64,000 nt of DNA from Simmondsia chinensis (lineage: Eukaryota; Streptophyta; Magnoliopsida; Caryophyllales; Simmondsiaceae): positions 16,001,193 through 16,065,192 of the forward strand of contig JAGTTD010000009.1 in NCBI GenBank assembly GCA_018398585.1. The letters are read 5' to 3'. The translations under genes were made by a program, and so were the position numbers. The first letter of the stretch is position 1. Each line of letters starts with the position of its first letter. The notes beneath the pieces are model-generated. The model made no database searches and was not told the origin of the DNA. It worked only from the letters and a program-made list of their open reading frames with translations. This document shows positions 22,333 through 34,442 of the stretch, in pieces.

Positions 22333-25300
22333 GCTTCCATTGCATATATATATATATATAGATATCAAAAGGAACAAAAATAGAATTATTATTGTGATTT
22401 TCATATAGTTGCTGATTTCACATGTCCGTTTGCTCTTTGTCTGGAACTTGACATTTTTATTTTGGCATAAACGTATAATTATGCTCTTAGTTTCTTTTGT
22501 TATGTTTCATAAAGCCTTCACCTACAGTGAGGAGCGATGGAAGTGGAAGTTGTGTCCTTTCTTTGTTTTTGCCCTTGAATTTCTGGTTTTCTCTAAAGTT
22601 CTTACTGTTATTGCCTTTGCATTCCAAATAGGTACAATGTACCATGGATATGATGTACTAAATGATGCATCTTTTTGGCGATAAATAGGGACAAAAATAT
22701 CAAAATTTTTGAGTGAGATGGTGTAGGTATAAATGTATGCGTAAAACTAATATTTTGGTGCTACTTTTACAATTTAAAAGTCTTCATTAATTATGCAATC
22801 GTGATCTTTTCTTTGGTCCTTTCTGCAGTCCATGACATATGCTATACAGAATATTTTCAATTAATTTGTGGCAGACTAGATATTGAACCTATCCTAATCA
22901 AAGCTTCATTCTATACAAAAATGTCATTTAGGTATTGCCTGTGAAATCGATTTCAATCCAAGAACAAGTAATATATTCCCGTCTTTATAATTTTGTTGAT
23001 TTGTTAATTTGTGTCCTCTCTTTCTCCGTTGTAGCATTTTGTTTCACATCTTTATGGATACCCGACCTCCCGGTATTAAAAGGGAATAGGAGAAAATATA
23101 AGGTGAGCCCTCTAGCCAACGACAGTAATTTTGTGGACAAACCTGGAGTTGCTGCTAGGGGAGCAACATTGGTTATGGCCAAGGATGCTCTGTTGTGATG
23201 GTTTGAGATATTATGTGTTGATTTTTTTAGACAATTAGGTTTTGCTAAGGTAGATAAGTTAGGCTGATGGACAAAGTTTTGCATCCTTGAGCTCTACTAT
23301 GAAATCTTTTACCACTTTGTGTACATTTGTTATTGTTTCATTTGTTTGTCTTTTTTTTGCACCAAAAAACTCCTGATTTGGTTGACATTTTCAAATGAGT
23401 GGCTACAGATTCAAGTACATCATGTTTGCCTGTAAGACTTGTCTTAATCATACCCTTGGTGTTGGCATTTTGATTCCTATAATCTTATCTAATGATCTTT
23501 ATTTTGAGACTATTATGTATTATAGTGATCATTACGTAATGTATTTGGGCTAAACATTACTTGATTGGTGAATATGCCGCAATACCTTTGAAAACCACAA
23601 GATATATACAATGCATTTTACATGCTAGTGAAGCCTTTGGTTAATAGTGTCGTTAGTTCAATCCCTTCAGCCCCAACATGCTTAATTACTAGAAAATGTA
23701 CACATGTTAAAAGTTATTAAAGGATGTATTATTTCCAATAGCTTTAACTTGATAATTGTGACTTGTTATGTGATGCTCGTGATTTGATATCATGTCCCTG
23801 ACCATAAGCACTGATTTGGTTTCCTGATTTCAAAAGTTGCCTAACCGTATTGTTGTCTGCTTCGGAATAGGAAATTGGAATTGGTCTTGGCTATTTGTTT
23901 TTTTTTTTTGGGAAACCATCTATCATATAAAACATGCTTTTGTGGATTTTGGATTCATCGTCTAGTTTCCCTTTTCTTTTCTATTTAGTTCCTTTTAATT
24001 GGTTCGATATTCATGTACATTGCTCATTCTTTCCTTTTTTGTGGTATGTTCAGTCGATGACATCACTCACAGTTCTGTTTTTGATTTTGCACCTACGATT
24101 TGTCGTTCCATTGGTGCATCATGGTGTTATTTTTATAGATTTGGAGGTTGGCACGCACAAATGTTTTATAGCTTAAAATGTGTTCAAAATTGCCACTCAA
24201 TTTTTGAATAGCTTGAAGCTCTTGTTTTGGCCCGAGATTATGTAATAGTGATTCTACTTATGCCTATTTTGAGAATTTCACTATAACTTTGTGTTTTTAT
24301 TTTTTTTGTTCTCCATGTGAGGATTGTTTAGTGTGAATGAGTTAAAAATAAAGGAAGTTATTGGCAGAAAAAAAAATTATTATTTTCAAAGCAATGATGT
24401 GACTTACATAAAACAATGAGAGCCACAAAATGGTCTCGAAAACAATGATCTTGCTTTTGCAATAATAATTTTTCCCTATCAATAACATTACCGAAAATAA
24501 AATATAGGTTTGGGAAGGATGAAATGATTTGGAACTTGTCAATGCAAGAATCCGTTAATTTATTTAGCATGGCAGTCATCAGGTTGTCCTTCTCCTTTCT
24601 TTCTTAACTATCGTAAAAGCAAAGCAGTTAAAATCCATGAGGAATCATTTTTCATTATGATGAAAGTCTAATTTGAATTGGATGCATGGCAGGTGTTTCA
24701 GTAATATCTTTCATATCTTCTTCTCTAAGTAGTTTACCTTAAAATTTGAAAATGTCAGTTAGCTAATGAAACAACTATGTAAATAGTAGTAAGTATATTT
24801 CTAATGTTGATTTATGCTTAATTATATGCAGAAACCCTATTACTTTAGATCTCTTATTAGTGTTCAGTACATAATTAAATCCATTAATATATGGCTTTTC
24901 AATATTTAGTTATGATATTTATGGCATGGAATCAAATTGTGGTTTTGTAGACTATTTGTTGTCGCGTGCAGTGTTATGGATGTTTTGTAATGGTTTTTAT
25001 TGGAATTGGATTTAGTGCTCGTGAATGGTTGCTTTAGTTGCACTTACTATGAAATTGCCTGTGCCTTCTTTTATTCCCTAAACCCTTGTGTGGATTTTGT
25101 GTTGATGCAAAGAAAGATGTCATAGTAATTGATGAAATCCTTGGAATCAAATCACAGTTTGAGTCATGTAATAAAATTTATGTAGATCTTTTTTATAGTT
25201 CTTTTATATTTAAAAAAAAAAAACCCATGTATACATGGTGTTCTTTTGGTTATCCTTTTGCAGAGTAATGCCATGCCAGTTATGATTATCGCTAAAAGAG

Positions 25301-25985
25301 TGCACACTTTATTTTTGGAGCTCTTATTTGAGATGAGATGATCGTGTTCTTTTAGTGTGGCACTATTACAGGTTTTTTCCTTTTAGGTAATTGATATGAT
25401 ACAATCCATTAGAGTGCAACGATGAGATTTAAATAAAAAGCGAGAATGAGATAACAATGGTACAAGAACCAATTCCAGGACCACGCCTAGAGCCATTGAA
25501 AGCTTCGAGTCATCATCATAGAGCCTAGAAATACCCTTAAACACAATCATGTTGCTCCAAACTTTGGATGCTGCAAAAATTACATATATCACTGTGAAAT
25601 TTTAATTTCCGTTTGTTTTGTCCTTATCTCATCTTATTAGGTTGTATTTTTATACGAGTTGCTCATTCATGCCTTTTATACATGTTTAGTTCATTTGTTG
25701 CATGATGAATACATTCTAATTCTATTTCAGGGCTCTTCATTTTTCACGTAATGAAGAATTTTTCATTCCATATGATTGGCCTGTCTTTGTGTCATCTTTG
25801 TGGATTTGCTTAGATGGACACACTTCTTATGGATTTTCTATTGTATTTTGAGTTGGTCATGAGATTTTAGAGGCTCAAAGCAAGCTTCTGTTATTGGATG
25901 GTCTATTTTTGACTTGCACTCTGTGCTGGGGAAAATGATCCCTCTGTGACCCATTGATTCGCATGAAGTTCTTGTTATTATTATA
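22333..25985. other. Spacer between repeat pairs, no gene recognised
   Basis: It starts with an (AT)n run (22344-22360). ORFs of up to 99 codons exist on both strands but none has recognisable motifs, consistent frame bias or paired splice sites. The stretch 23060-23198 encodes LKGNRRKYKVSPLANDSNF and onward to a TGA, and is the most protein-like; 25592-25383 (minus) has a hydrophobic patch (MALGVVLELVLVPLL). I do not recognise either. The region may hold introns or relics of the gene from which the 2.65-kb unit came. Confidence 0.4.
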
Positions 25986-25989
25986 ATAT

Positions 25990-26440
25990 TGGTGCCTTCG
26001 ATTTGACTTTTGCCTTAAAAATAGAAAATTTTCCTTACTTTTAAAACGAAACTTTTAATCCATGTAACAATTTCTTATGCCTATTTTGCCCCATAAAAGT
26101 AAGGGATTAAATGTTTGATTTTATTTTTAGAAGAGAATTTTATGTTTTAGGCAAAAAGTCAGGAGTTTTTATGTTTTGTGCCAAAAAATAGGTTTTATAT
26201 ATTTAGAAAAAAATAATTATTGTAATTAGCTATAGTAATGACATTATAAGTTTAGAATATGAAAAAATATTTTTGAAATTTTTAAAAAAAATATAAAATG
26301 ATAAAATACAATATATTTTGTTTAAAATTAGATTTATAAATTTAAAATTTTAAAAATGATGAAACTAAAATTTGGAAACAAATTAGGAAAAAATATTTTT
26401 GTTTTGTACAAACTCAAACAAATTTAATAATAGTAAGGAA
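25990..26440. repeat. AT-rich MITE-like fragment
   Basis: It shares ordered blocks with the elements at 31715, 32576 and 34443: CTTTTAAAA near the start, ATTTTGCCCC..AAAAGTAAGGG, ATTAAATGTTTGATTTTATTTTTAG, then TTTAGAA..GAAAAAATA. The terminal GGGTAAATTACAG repeats are missing at both ends, so it is truncated. Confidence 0.5.
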
Positions 26441-26460
26441 GTGTTACTCTTCCTTCCATC

Positions 26461-26660
26461 TCCCTCCTAATGAGGGTGACGGCCTATCGTGCGAGGTCAT
26501 TATCCGTGGCAACCGCTTCATCTTCAATTGCGCTGATGTTGCCGAGGCCATTGGCGCCCCGCTTTTCTTTGAAAACTCTGCATCCTCCCAACAACCCACT
26601 GAACTCCATATAGTTAGTGTATACTGTACGCATATTTCTACAACTATTAATACAAGTAGC
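26461..26660 (+). pseudogene. GC-rich open frame of unknown origin
   Basis: In an AT-rich setting, 26470-26660 is open without a start codon and encodes EGDGLSCEVIIRGNRF, then IFNCADVAEAIGAPLFFENS and about 25 more residues to a TGA. The VIIRGNRF..F..ADVA..IGAP pattern resembles the N-terminal region of plant transposon-related proteins in which a V.VRG..F motif is followed by an I..IP(S/A) motif. That is a loose resemblance, not an identification. Confidence 0.35.
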
Positions 26661-26817
26661 CGTTACATTGTTTGACGATCACTCTCACTCTCTCTCTTTG
26701 ATGAACTTCTACTTGTGAGGCGATCACTCACAAAATATTAGGGTTTTACATAGTCGGCAAAAGGTGGGAAGATCCGACTATCCATCTCTTTCTCTCTCTA
26801 TCAGTTAAATGTTCTTC

Positions 26818-27118
26818 CATGATGCTTTGCTATTTGTTTCGCTGTTGATGATGATGAGTTGTCTAGTTTCCTTTGAATTTCAATCCACTTTTGCTGATAT
26901 TAGGGTTTCATATAGTCCGAGTTTCATGATTCTTCTTCAATACTTTGCTACTTGTTTCATCATTGATGATGATGATGAGTTTTCTATTTTCCTTTAAATT
27001 TTAATTGATTTCTACTACTATTAGCGTTTCATATAGTCTGAGTTTCATGATATTAGGGTTTCACGATTTTTATTCGATGAATTGCTACTTGTTTCACCAT
27101 TGGTGATGATGATTTTTA
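26818..27118 (+). repeat. Imperfect tandem repeat, about 110 bp, three copies
   Basis: Copies start at about 26818, 26925 and 27047. Each has CATGAT, a TTTGCTACTTGTTTC-like block, a (GAT)n run, and (in the first two) TTCATATAGTC.GAGTTT. ATTAGGGTTT recurs between them and resembles the start of many plant genes, but no ORF is attached. Copy 3 of the 2.65-kb unit begins right after. Confidence 0.6.
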
Positions 27119-27681
27119 TTTAGAAAAGTGCTTCTGCAAAAATTGCATTGATAAAAGTAGTTTATCACAGCTCAATGCACTTGTGGGGAAAAGCTGTATG
27201 AACTTTTTTTTGGCTGAGGTTCTTTCTTCAAGAAGCAGCAGTGTCCTATAATGTTCTTATTGACATTCATGCTTATGACCTTTGTTTTTAGTTACTGATA
27301 TCCGGGGCTTGTGTGACTCTGAAATCCAATAAAAGCAACAAAGCTTCGAAGGAGAAAATCAAAGAAGAAGATTCATTCGAACATGTGGAATGAATTTACG
27401 ACTTCTATCGGCTCTTGTAACTGTAAGTTTATTGATATTTCGGTCATCTATTTGGTACTATCGATCTCTAGTGTGACATTTTTTAAATGTGACTAGCACC
27501 CTGCAGTGGATCAAGGTGACTCTATAGCTGTATGTGGTGTTTGTATCTTACTTTGCTTTAAGGGGGTGACGGACTCTTAACATATGATGTGTTTGTCAAA
27601 AATAGTAGTAGCGATTAGCAGTTAGTAGTTTCAGTAGTTAAGAATTGAGTATTCCATTGAAAGAAGTTGTAGCAGGTACCT

Positions 27682-27772
27682 TTTTTTTAATTGATAAAAG
27701 AAATTATATTAAGAGAGAAACAATGTACAAATGGTTAAGTATAAGATACCCTCAAAAACAAATTATATTAAG
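27682..27772 (-). mobile_element. Very short LINE-like insert with 13-bp TSD
   Basis: It is absent from the other copies at this point. The insert starts with a T-run (poly-A on the minus strand) and is bracketed by GTAGCAGGTACCT (27669-27681) and GTAGTGGGTACCT (27773-27785), a 13-bp duplication with two mismatches. This fits a strongly 5'-truncated non-LTR insertion in copy 3 only. Confidence 0.65.
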
Positions 27773-28939
27773 GTAGTGGGTACCTGTTTAACTGGCTAAA
27801 GAGGCCTTGAGTTTGAAAGTTTGAAACCTGACTTTTCCACTCTTTGTATTATATTTCAATACATGGTACAAAGTGTGCATATGCTTTATTCCCCGTTTAA
27901 ACCCAACAAACATTCCAATTCCGAGTGCCTTGTTAGAGGACAAGACTATTCTTAGGCCTTTTCCTAACACTGTAAGCTTTGAGACACGTTGTTTCGTCAC
28001 TCTCACTGTTGTCATGTTTTTACCCCGTGCTATTTGAACTCTATAATCTCTCCGCTATATTGTTGTATGGTTTGGTAAGTTTCTAGGTTTTGACCCGTGA
28101 CATATACTCTTTCGCTATATAGGGCGTTAATAGAGCATTTCCTTTTGTTTCCGGCGATGAGGCTGATGAAATCATTGATGTTCAGACACCTATGCTTTTC
28201 TCTCGGATTTATCACTAGTGGTGGCCAATCGGTCGGGGCACAATGACCCAATCCGACCTTGCCTCGGTCGACCTGGTAATCTTTATATGATTTCTTTTTT
28301 TTTTTTTTTGGAGCTACGATTTCATTTGTTTTTTGATATAAAATTCTTTTGCTTCGACTATAACTTCTTAATGGAAAACATTTCTCTCGGGGAAAAATTT
28401 TCATCACAAGTTATTTTCACTAAAAATATTTATGTCTCAAAAACTTGTTTTTATAGCTAAAGAAAATAATTTCATTTTATAATAATATATGAGATTCACC
28501 TTGGCCAAGTTGAGGATTAAGTGAAGTATATAACATTACATTACAATGGTAAATGTTTCCCCATTTCGCTGAGGGGAAGTCAGCTTTCCGTCAATGGAGA
28601 ACGTGTTTCATATTTTGTGAGGGTTATGAAATTATGTAAAGAAACAAAAAAATTTGGACGGGGGACTGTGCACTTAAAAGAAAGCATGTTACACTTAGTG
28701 AAGGTTGTTTGGCACGTTGCTTTTGGCCTATCAGTTCATTTCCATGGGGAAATCTTTTGAATTGCTTTGATGAATGCTTTGAAACAATCCATTGATCAAT
28801 TTGAAATTGTTATCTACGTGTTATGTGCTACCCTTTATAGTCACATTGAGCCATTTCTAGGGAATACAAATTTCTTTTTGAAGTGTTATATTTGCAAAAG
28901 ATTAAATAAAACACGTGTTATCTACCCATGTTATTGTCG

Positions 28940-29083
28940 CTTTTATGCTTCTCAGGTTAGGGGACCTCAGACACAGCCTCCCTTTAGGGTAGCACCTTGG
29001 GGGTGTAAGGCTACGTACATCTCACCGCCCTAGACCTTGCATATACGGGAGCCCATGAGGCACTGGGTATGTTGTTGTTGTTA
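28940..29083 (+). mobile_element. RTE LINE 3' tail in copy 3
   Basis: Same tail as at 19164 and 21326, through CTCCCTTTAGGGTAGCACC and GAGGCACTGGGTATG to a (TTG)n end. Confidence 0.7.
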
Positions 29084-29910
29084 ATATGATGTTATAGAAT
29101 CATTAGTTTTCACATCTTTAATAGTTTTTACTTATTTAACATGTAATATTTATAATCGTGTTTCAAGAAATATTCATTTGCACTATTGTATAACGGCCAA
29201 TTGCTGAATTGGTAGCTCAAAATATGTTTCATAATAGCTGTTATCCTATGTAACAACCTTTCTCTGATTCCTATGGGTTTACAGTTGGATTTAATTTCCA
29301 AAAATATTTACTTCATCTGTTTATGTTAAATTATTTGAGTTCTCCTTGTATAGGCCCACCGGCTTAAATGCATATCACATTGTGCTTGTGCACGAAGCTG
29401 TAGTTTTAAGTCCTAAATGAGATTTTAAAATGAAAGATTAGTCATCTATTCTTGTCTGCATCATGCAGGTAATGTTTTTAACTAATCCATTAATGCTAAC
29501 TGTAATGATTCCACAAGGCCAAACATCATTTGCCCATTTGATTATTTTACTGGAGATTGACGGACAGCCATTGCAGACGTTGTTCTCTAAACTTGCCTTA
29601 ATTGGAGTCATACCTAATTTGTTTCTTATAACGTCATTTAGAAACAAAGAAACAATTTGGCTACTGGTCCATCTTGTGCTTTTGGGAATTTTGAGAAGAG
29701 TAAACATAAGTGGTGTATGGAAGTACGACATTGGAACTTTTCCAGGATCAAACAATTGAAAGCTCACTTCGGATGTTCTTTTTTTGATAGATTTCCTTTT
29801 TGTCTTTCAAATACATGTTGTCTCTACATGGTGTGCATTCTTACATAGGGTTTTGTATGTTGATTCATTATCAACTATTTATCGCTAGTTTTTGTTTCAA
29901 TACCTTTTAT

Positions 29911-31214
29911 GCACCTGTGGGAAAAGCCTGTTACTCTAAATGAACTTTTTCTTTTCTGAGGTTCTTTAATAAAGAAACAGTGGTGTCCAATAGTGTTCTT
30001 CTTAACATTCTTGCTTATGTGATTTGTTTTCAGGTACTGATATCTGGGGCTAGTGTGACTCTGAAATCCAATAAAAGCAACAGAGCCGAGCCCAACACAG
30101 CTTCGAAGCAGAAAATCAAAGAAGAAGATTCATTAGAACATGTGGAATGGATTCGCAACTTCTATCGGCTCTTCTAACGGTAAGTTTATTGATATTTTGG
30201 TCATCTATTTGGTACTATTGATCTTTGGAGTGACATTTTTATAAATGTGACTAGCACCCAACATTGGATCAAGATGATTCCATAGCTGAATGTAGTATTT
30301 TCTATTTTACTTTGTTTAACAGGGTGACAGACTCTTACCATAGGCTGTATTTGGTAAAAATAGTAGTAACAATTAGCAGTTAGTAGTTTCAGTAGTTAAA
30401 AATTGAGTGTTTCATAGAAAGAGGCAGTAGCAGCTACCTGTTTAACTGGCTACAGAGGTCTTGAGTTTGAAAGTTCGAAACCCGACTTCTTCACTCTTTG
30501 TATTATACTCCAATACGAGGTACAAATTGTGTATATGCTCTATTCCCCATTTAAACTCAACAGACATTGCCATTCTGGGTGCCTTGATAGAGTACAAAAT
30601 GGTCCTTAGGCCTTCTCACTGCAAGGTCTTGAGACACTTTGTTTCTTCATTGTCGCTGGTGCCATGTTTTTCACCCTTTTTATTTGAACTCTATAATCTT
30701 TCCATGGCATTGTATATGGTTTGGTATGTTTGTAAGTTTTGACATGTGACATATACTCTTCCAGTATATAGGCGTTAATAGAGCATTTCCTTTCATTCCA
30801 GGTGATGAATAGAGGAATTCGGTTTTTCTTTTCAGAAATGGCTGATGAAATCGTTGAAGTTCAGGCACATATACTTTTCCAGCTGGTACGTTGACATGTT
30901 CCTATCGAATTTATCACTAGTGGTGACAAATCGGTTGGGTCATAATGATCTAATCCAACCCAGCCTTGGTCGACCCAGTAATCTTTATATGATTCCTTTT
31001 TTTTTTTGGAGCTGAAATTTTATTTGTTTTTTGATATAGAATTCCTTTGCTTCGACTAGAATTTCTTAATGAAGAACATTTCTTTCGGGAAAAAAGTTTC
31101 ATCACAAGTTATTTTCCCTAAAAATATTTGTTTTTCTCAAAAACTTGTTTTTATAGCTGAAGAAAATAGTTTTATTTTACAATTATATATGAGATTCACC
31201 TTAACCAAGTTGAG
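29911..31214 (+). repeat. 2.65-kb unit, copy 4 (truncated)
   Basis: It aligns with copies 1 and 3 from GCACCTGTGG to ACCAAGTTGAGGGCTAA and then stops, so the second half (RTE tail onward) is missing. The first exon-like piece is open in this copy (30034-30177: VLISGASVTLKSNKSNRAEP and onward, ending YRLF then TAA), with an acceptor TTTTCAG before it and GGTAAG after. The second piece has an insert of about 27 bp giving an ATGGCTGATGAAATCG start-like context near 30838. Confidence 0.7.
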
Positions 31215-31215
31215 G

Positions 31216-31500
31216 GCTAACTTAATAGGTGCCCCTACTTAGAGGTGGCACTCGGGTCATTTGGGTTGAGTTCGGGTGAACTGATTCGGGTTCGGGCCAT
31301 TTCGGGTTTATAATAAACCCTGGTCGGGGTCGGGTTAGGCTGGGGTCAAACCATTCAGGCTCGGGTCACTTTTGGGTTTCACCTATATGCGGGTCAGTTT
31401 TGGCTCAGATCAAGTTATTTTGAGTTCGAGTCACTTTAATTTTGAGTGGTCTTAGGTTTGGGTCAATCCTGGGTTAGGTCGTATGGGTTTCAGGTCTTCA
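31216..31500 (+). repeat. GGGTC/GGGTT-rich repeat fragment
   Basis: It starts near TAGAGGTGGCACTCGGGTC and is made of diverged short units around CGGGTC, GGGTTCGGG and GGGTCACTTT. Sequences like this occur in plant MITEs with TAGGGGTG-type ends. Only the left end is plausible here and no matching right end was found. Confidence 0.35.
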
Positions 31501-31714
31501 TAATCATACTATTTAATGCCTTAGTGGTATGAACTAGTTATTAAAGATTAAATTATACCAATAATTTATATTTTTACCAATATATTTATTATATTAAAAA
31601 TATAGGTGCTTAATAATATGTTGTGAAGTTCAATTGTATTTCCAACCACTAATAATTCTCATTGAATTTAATAAATAGGATGGTTTTTTGAGGGATCTTT
31701 TACTCTTTGTTTTT

Positions 31715-32474
31715 GGTAAATTACAGAAATTCCTCTTGACTTTTGACTCAAAAATACAAAATGCCCCTCACTTTTAAGCCAATCACTTAACCCTTACAAT
31801 AATTATTTATGACTATTTTGTCCTTTAAAAGTAAGGGGTTAAGTATTTGATTTTCTTTTTAGAAAAGAGTTTTATATTTTTAGGCAAAAGATAGAAGTTT
31901 TTATATTTTTAGAAAAAAATATATTTTATATACTTATAAAAAATAATTATTGTACTTGACAATTGTAATGAAATTATATGTTTAGAATATGAAAAAATAA
32001 TTTTGAAAATTTCATACAAAAATGTTATATTATTAAATATAATTATTTTTATTTAAATAGATTTTAAATTTTTTTAAAAAAATTTATTGTACATTATCTT
32101 ATAGTATTTTTTTATGAAAGTTTAAAATATTTTATCATCTTTTACATTTATAAAATTATTACTATATTTAATTATTTTAATTTGTTGTTATTTTGTACAT
32201 TTAATTAAAGTAATTATTTTTTAATTAAAATATAAAATCCTCGTATTTCTAAAAATATAAAAAATTTTAACTTTTGCTAAAAAATATAAAATCCATTTCT
32301 TAAAATAAAGTTAAACACATAACCCTTCACTTTTGAAGTGCCAAAATAGTCAACAAAAATGATCGGAAGTAAAGTGATGGATTTTTGAAAAGTTAGGGGC
32401 TTAAATGTTTGATTTTAAAATAAAGGGTTTTTTATTTTTGAGACAAATTTCAGAAATATTTTATTCAATTTACT
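31715..32474. mobile_element. AT-rich MITE, degraded copy
   Basis: The left end GGTAAATTACAGAAATTCC matches the terminal repeat of the element at 34443. Shared inner blocks follow (CCCCTCACTTTTAA, ACTATTTTGTCCTT, TTAAGTATTTGATTTT). The right end is eroded (ATTCAATTTACTC). Confidence 0.5.
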
Positions 32475-32575
32475 CTTTTTTGTCCAAAATTATTCCTATT
32501 TTAAGTTTTGGCTTTATCTTTCCAAATATTATGTTATTCTAATTCTTAAACGAATAATAATAGTTTATTAATAAT

Positions 32576-33212
32576 GGGTAAATTACAAAAAAAAATTTCG
32601 TCTTTTGCTTCAAAAACAGAATAAAATAACTCACAAAACCCCCTCACTTTTAAAAATTTATCATTTAATCCCAATTCAACTTATTTTTGACTATTTTGTC
32701 TCTAATGTTTAATTTTGTTTTTAAAAGGGGTTTACATTATTAGATAAATATTAGAAATTTTATGTTTTTAGCAAAAGAATTAAGGGGTTTTTCAATGTTT
32801 ATAAAAATATAGTCATTTTAATTCATTATAATAATATTATTATAAGTTCAAAAGATAAAAAATATATTTAAAATTTTCATAAAAAATATTGTAACGTAAA
32901 ATATAATATTTTTTATTGATATTATAATGTCACTACTATCATTAATTAAAATAATAATTTTTATAAGTATTGAAAACCTCCTTTTTTAAAAATATAAAAA
33001 AAAATCTTATTTTTCATCAAAATATCCCTACATAAAAATAAAGTTAAATACTTAACCATTTTATTTTGAGAAGCAAAATGATCAAAAAAAGGTTGTTTGA
33101 AGGCAAAGTGAAAAATTTTCAAAAGCAAGGGAGTTTAGATAGTGGTTTTATTTTGTGAGGAGGGTTTTCTGTTACTAAAACAAAAGTTCGGGGCGTTTTC
33201 TGTAATTTATTA
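32576..33212. mobile_element. AT-rich MITE, second copy
   Basis: The left end is GGGTAAATTACAAAA, the right end TTTTCTGTAATTTATT. The interior again has CCCTCACTTTTAAAA, TTTTTGACTATTTTGTC and the mirrored TTTTGAGAAGCAAAATGATCA near the right, so the element is partly self-complementary. No clear target duplication. Confidence 0.55.
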
Positions 33213-34442
33213 TTTCATAATTTACGACTCTATTTTGATTTGTGTGAGATTTGTTTTGCTATATTGGTATAATTATTTTATAAAATTTAATTTACTCACA
33301 CACCAACGGTCCATGTACTTTATTTATTATGTCAATTTATTTCTTATATAATTTAAAAGTGTCAACTTAGCCCTTTAGTAAAGTTTAAGTTGAGTAACTG
33401 ACATAATTTTTGACGGTATAATCATATTAAATGCAAGTAATATAATACAAATCCTTGTGTTGACCCAAACATTAAACATTTTCATCATTAACTTAACATA
33501 GGTTTTACTTTAAGGATTTAATTGATACAATATAACTTGCAAAGGAAAAATGTTAATATAACTAAAAATATAAAAATTAAACTGACATAGTAATCCAAAA
33601 AAAAAAAAAAAAAAACTTTGTGTAAGTAATCCTAAATTATACCTAACTATATGTTCAATCTATATGACATTATTTATTTATTTTTATTCTTTTTTGCTTA
33701 TTTGAAAACATCATTATGTATTTTTTACAAAGATACTATCCTCTCTTCATTAAAAAAATATTATGATTTTTTAATTTTTCAAAAAACTACTTTCAAAAGC
33801 CCAAATTTTTTTATCAACTATCTTAAATCAAGTTGTTAACTATCTTTTAAATATTACGTGATTTTCAAGTGGATTTTAGCTTACATTTTTTCTATTTTTT
33901 AAATAAATTAAAATTTGTCAAGTTGGCAATGCACTCAACTACTCCCTCCCTACCTAGATTCAATCCCAATCGCAGGGTTTTGATAGAGTCGAGAGCCGAA
34001 TCTTGTTCAGGGTGGGGGTGGGGGTGGGGTGAAAAATACATTACTAGCTTAGATAGTTTAAGTCATGCTGAATGGCACTTTAAAATTTATATAAAATTCA
34101 TTAGCAGATAAAGAATAATTAATAATTTAATTTGAGGTGGTTGATTGAAACTTTTCACATTTTTGGATTGGAGATAGTTTTCTAAGAAATTAAAAAAAAT
34201 AGAAGGTTAACTAAAAATTGACTACTTTAATTTAAGGTATTTTTTTATTAAAAAAAACCTAATTTATAAAATCGAACTTGATAAAAATTTCATAATCTAA
34301 TAATTTATTACATTAGATATTATAATTAAATATATTTTTATACATTTAGCAATTTCCCAAATGAAACCACACAAAAATCGAAGAGATGCACACATGTATG
34401 GTGCTTGGTGCATTTTTTTACTAGGTTTTTTCCATAAAAAAA
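33213..34442. other. AT-rich intergenic stretch, nothing recognised
   Basis: Contains an A-run at 33597-33616 and a GGGTGGGGGTGGGGGTGGGG run at about 34010-34029. ORFs are low-complexity and have no domain signal. Confidence 0.5.

Larger units (their letters stand above)
27165..29910 (+). repeat. 2.65-kb unit, copy 3
   Basis: GCACTTGTGG at 27177 starts the alignment; the next copy begins at 29911 (period 2,734). The difference from copy 1 is mostly an insert of about 91 bp at 27682-27772. The first exon-like piece (27296-27420) lacks the GAGCCC codons of the others and its final part is broken by TGA. The second exon-like piece (around 28155-28200), the RTE tail (28940-29083) and the antisense RTE-like stretch (about 29590-29640) are all kept. 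Confidence 0.75.

Noticed and set aside
22935..23198. 87-codon plus-strand ORF considered as a gene
   Set aside because: The last 40 codons look protein-like, but the first part is low-complexity hydrophobic and no family is recognised, so it is mentioned only in the spacer entry.
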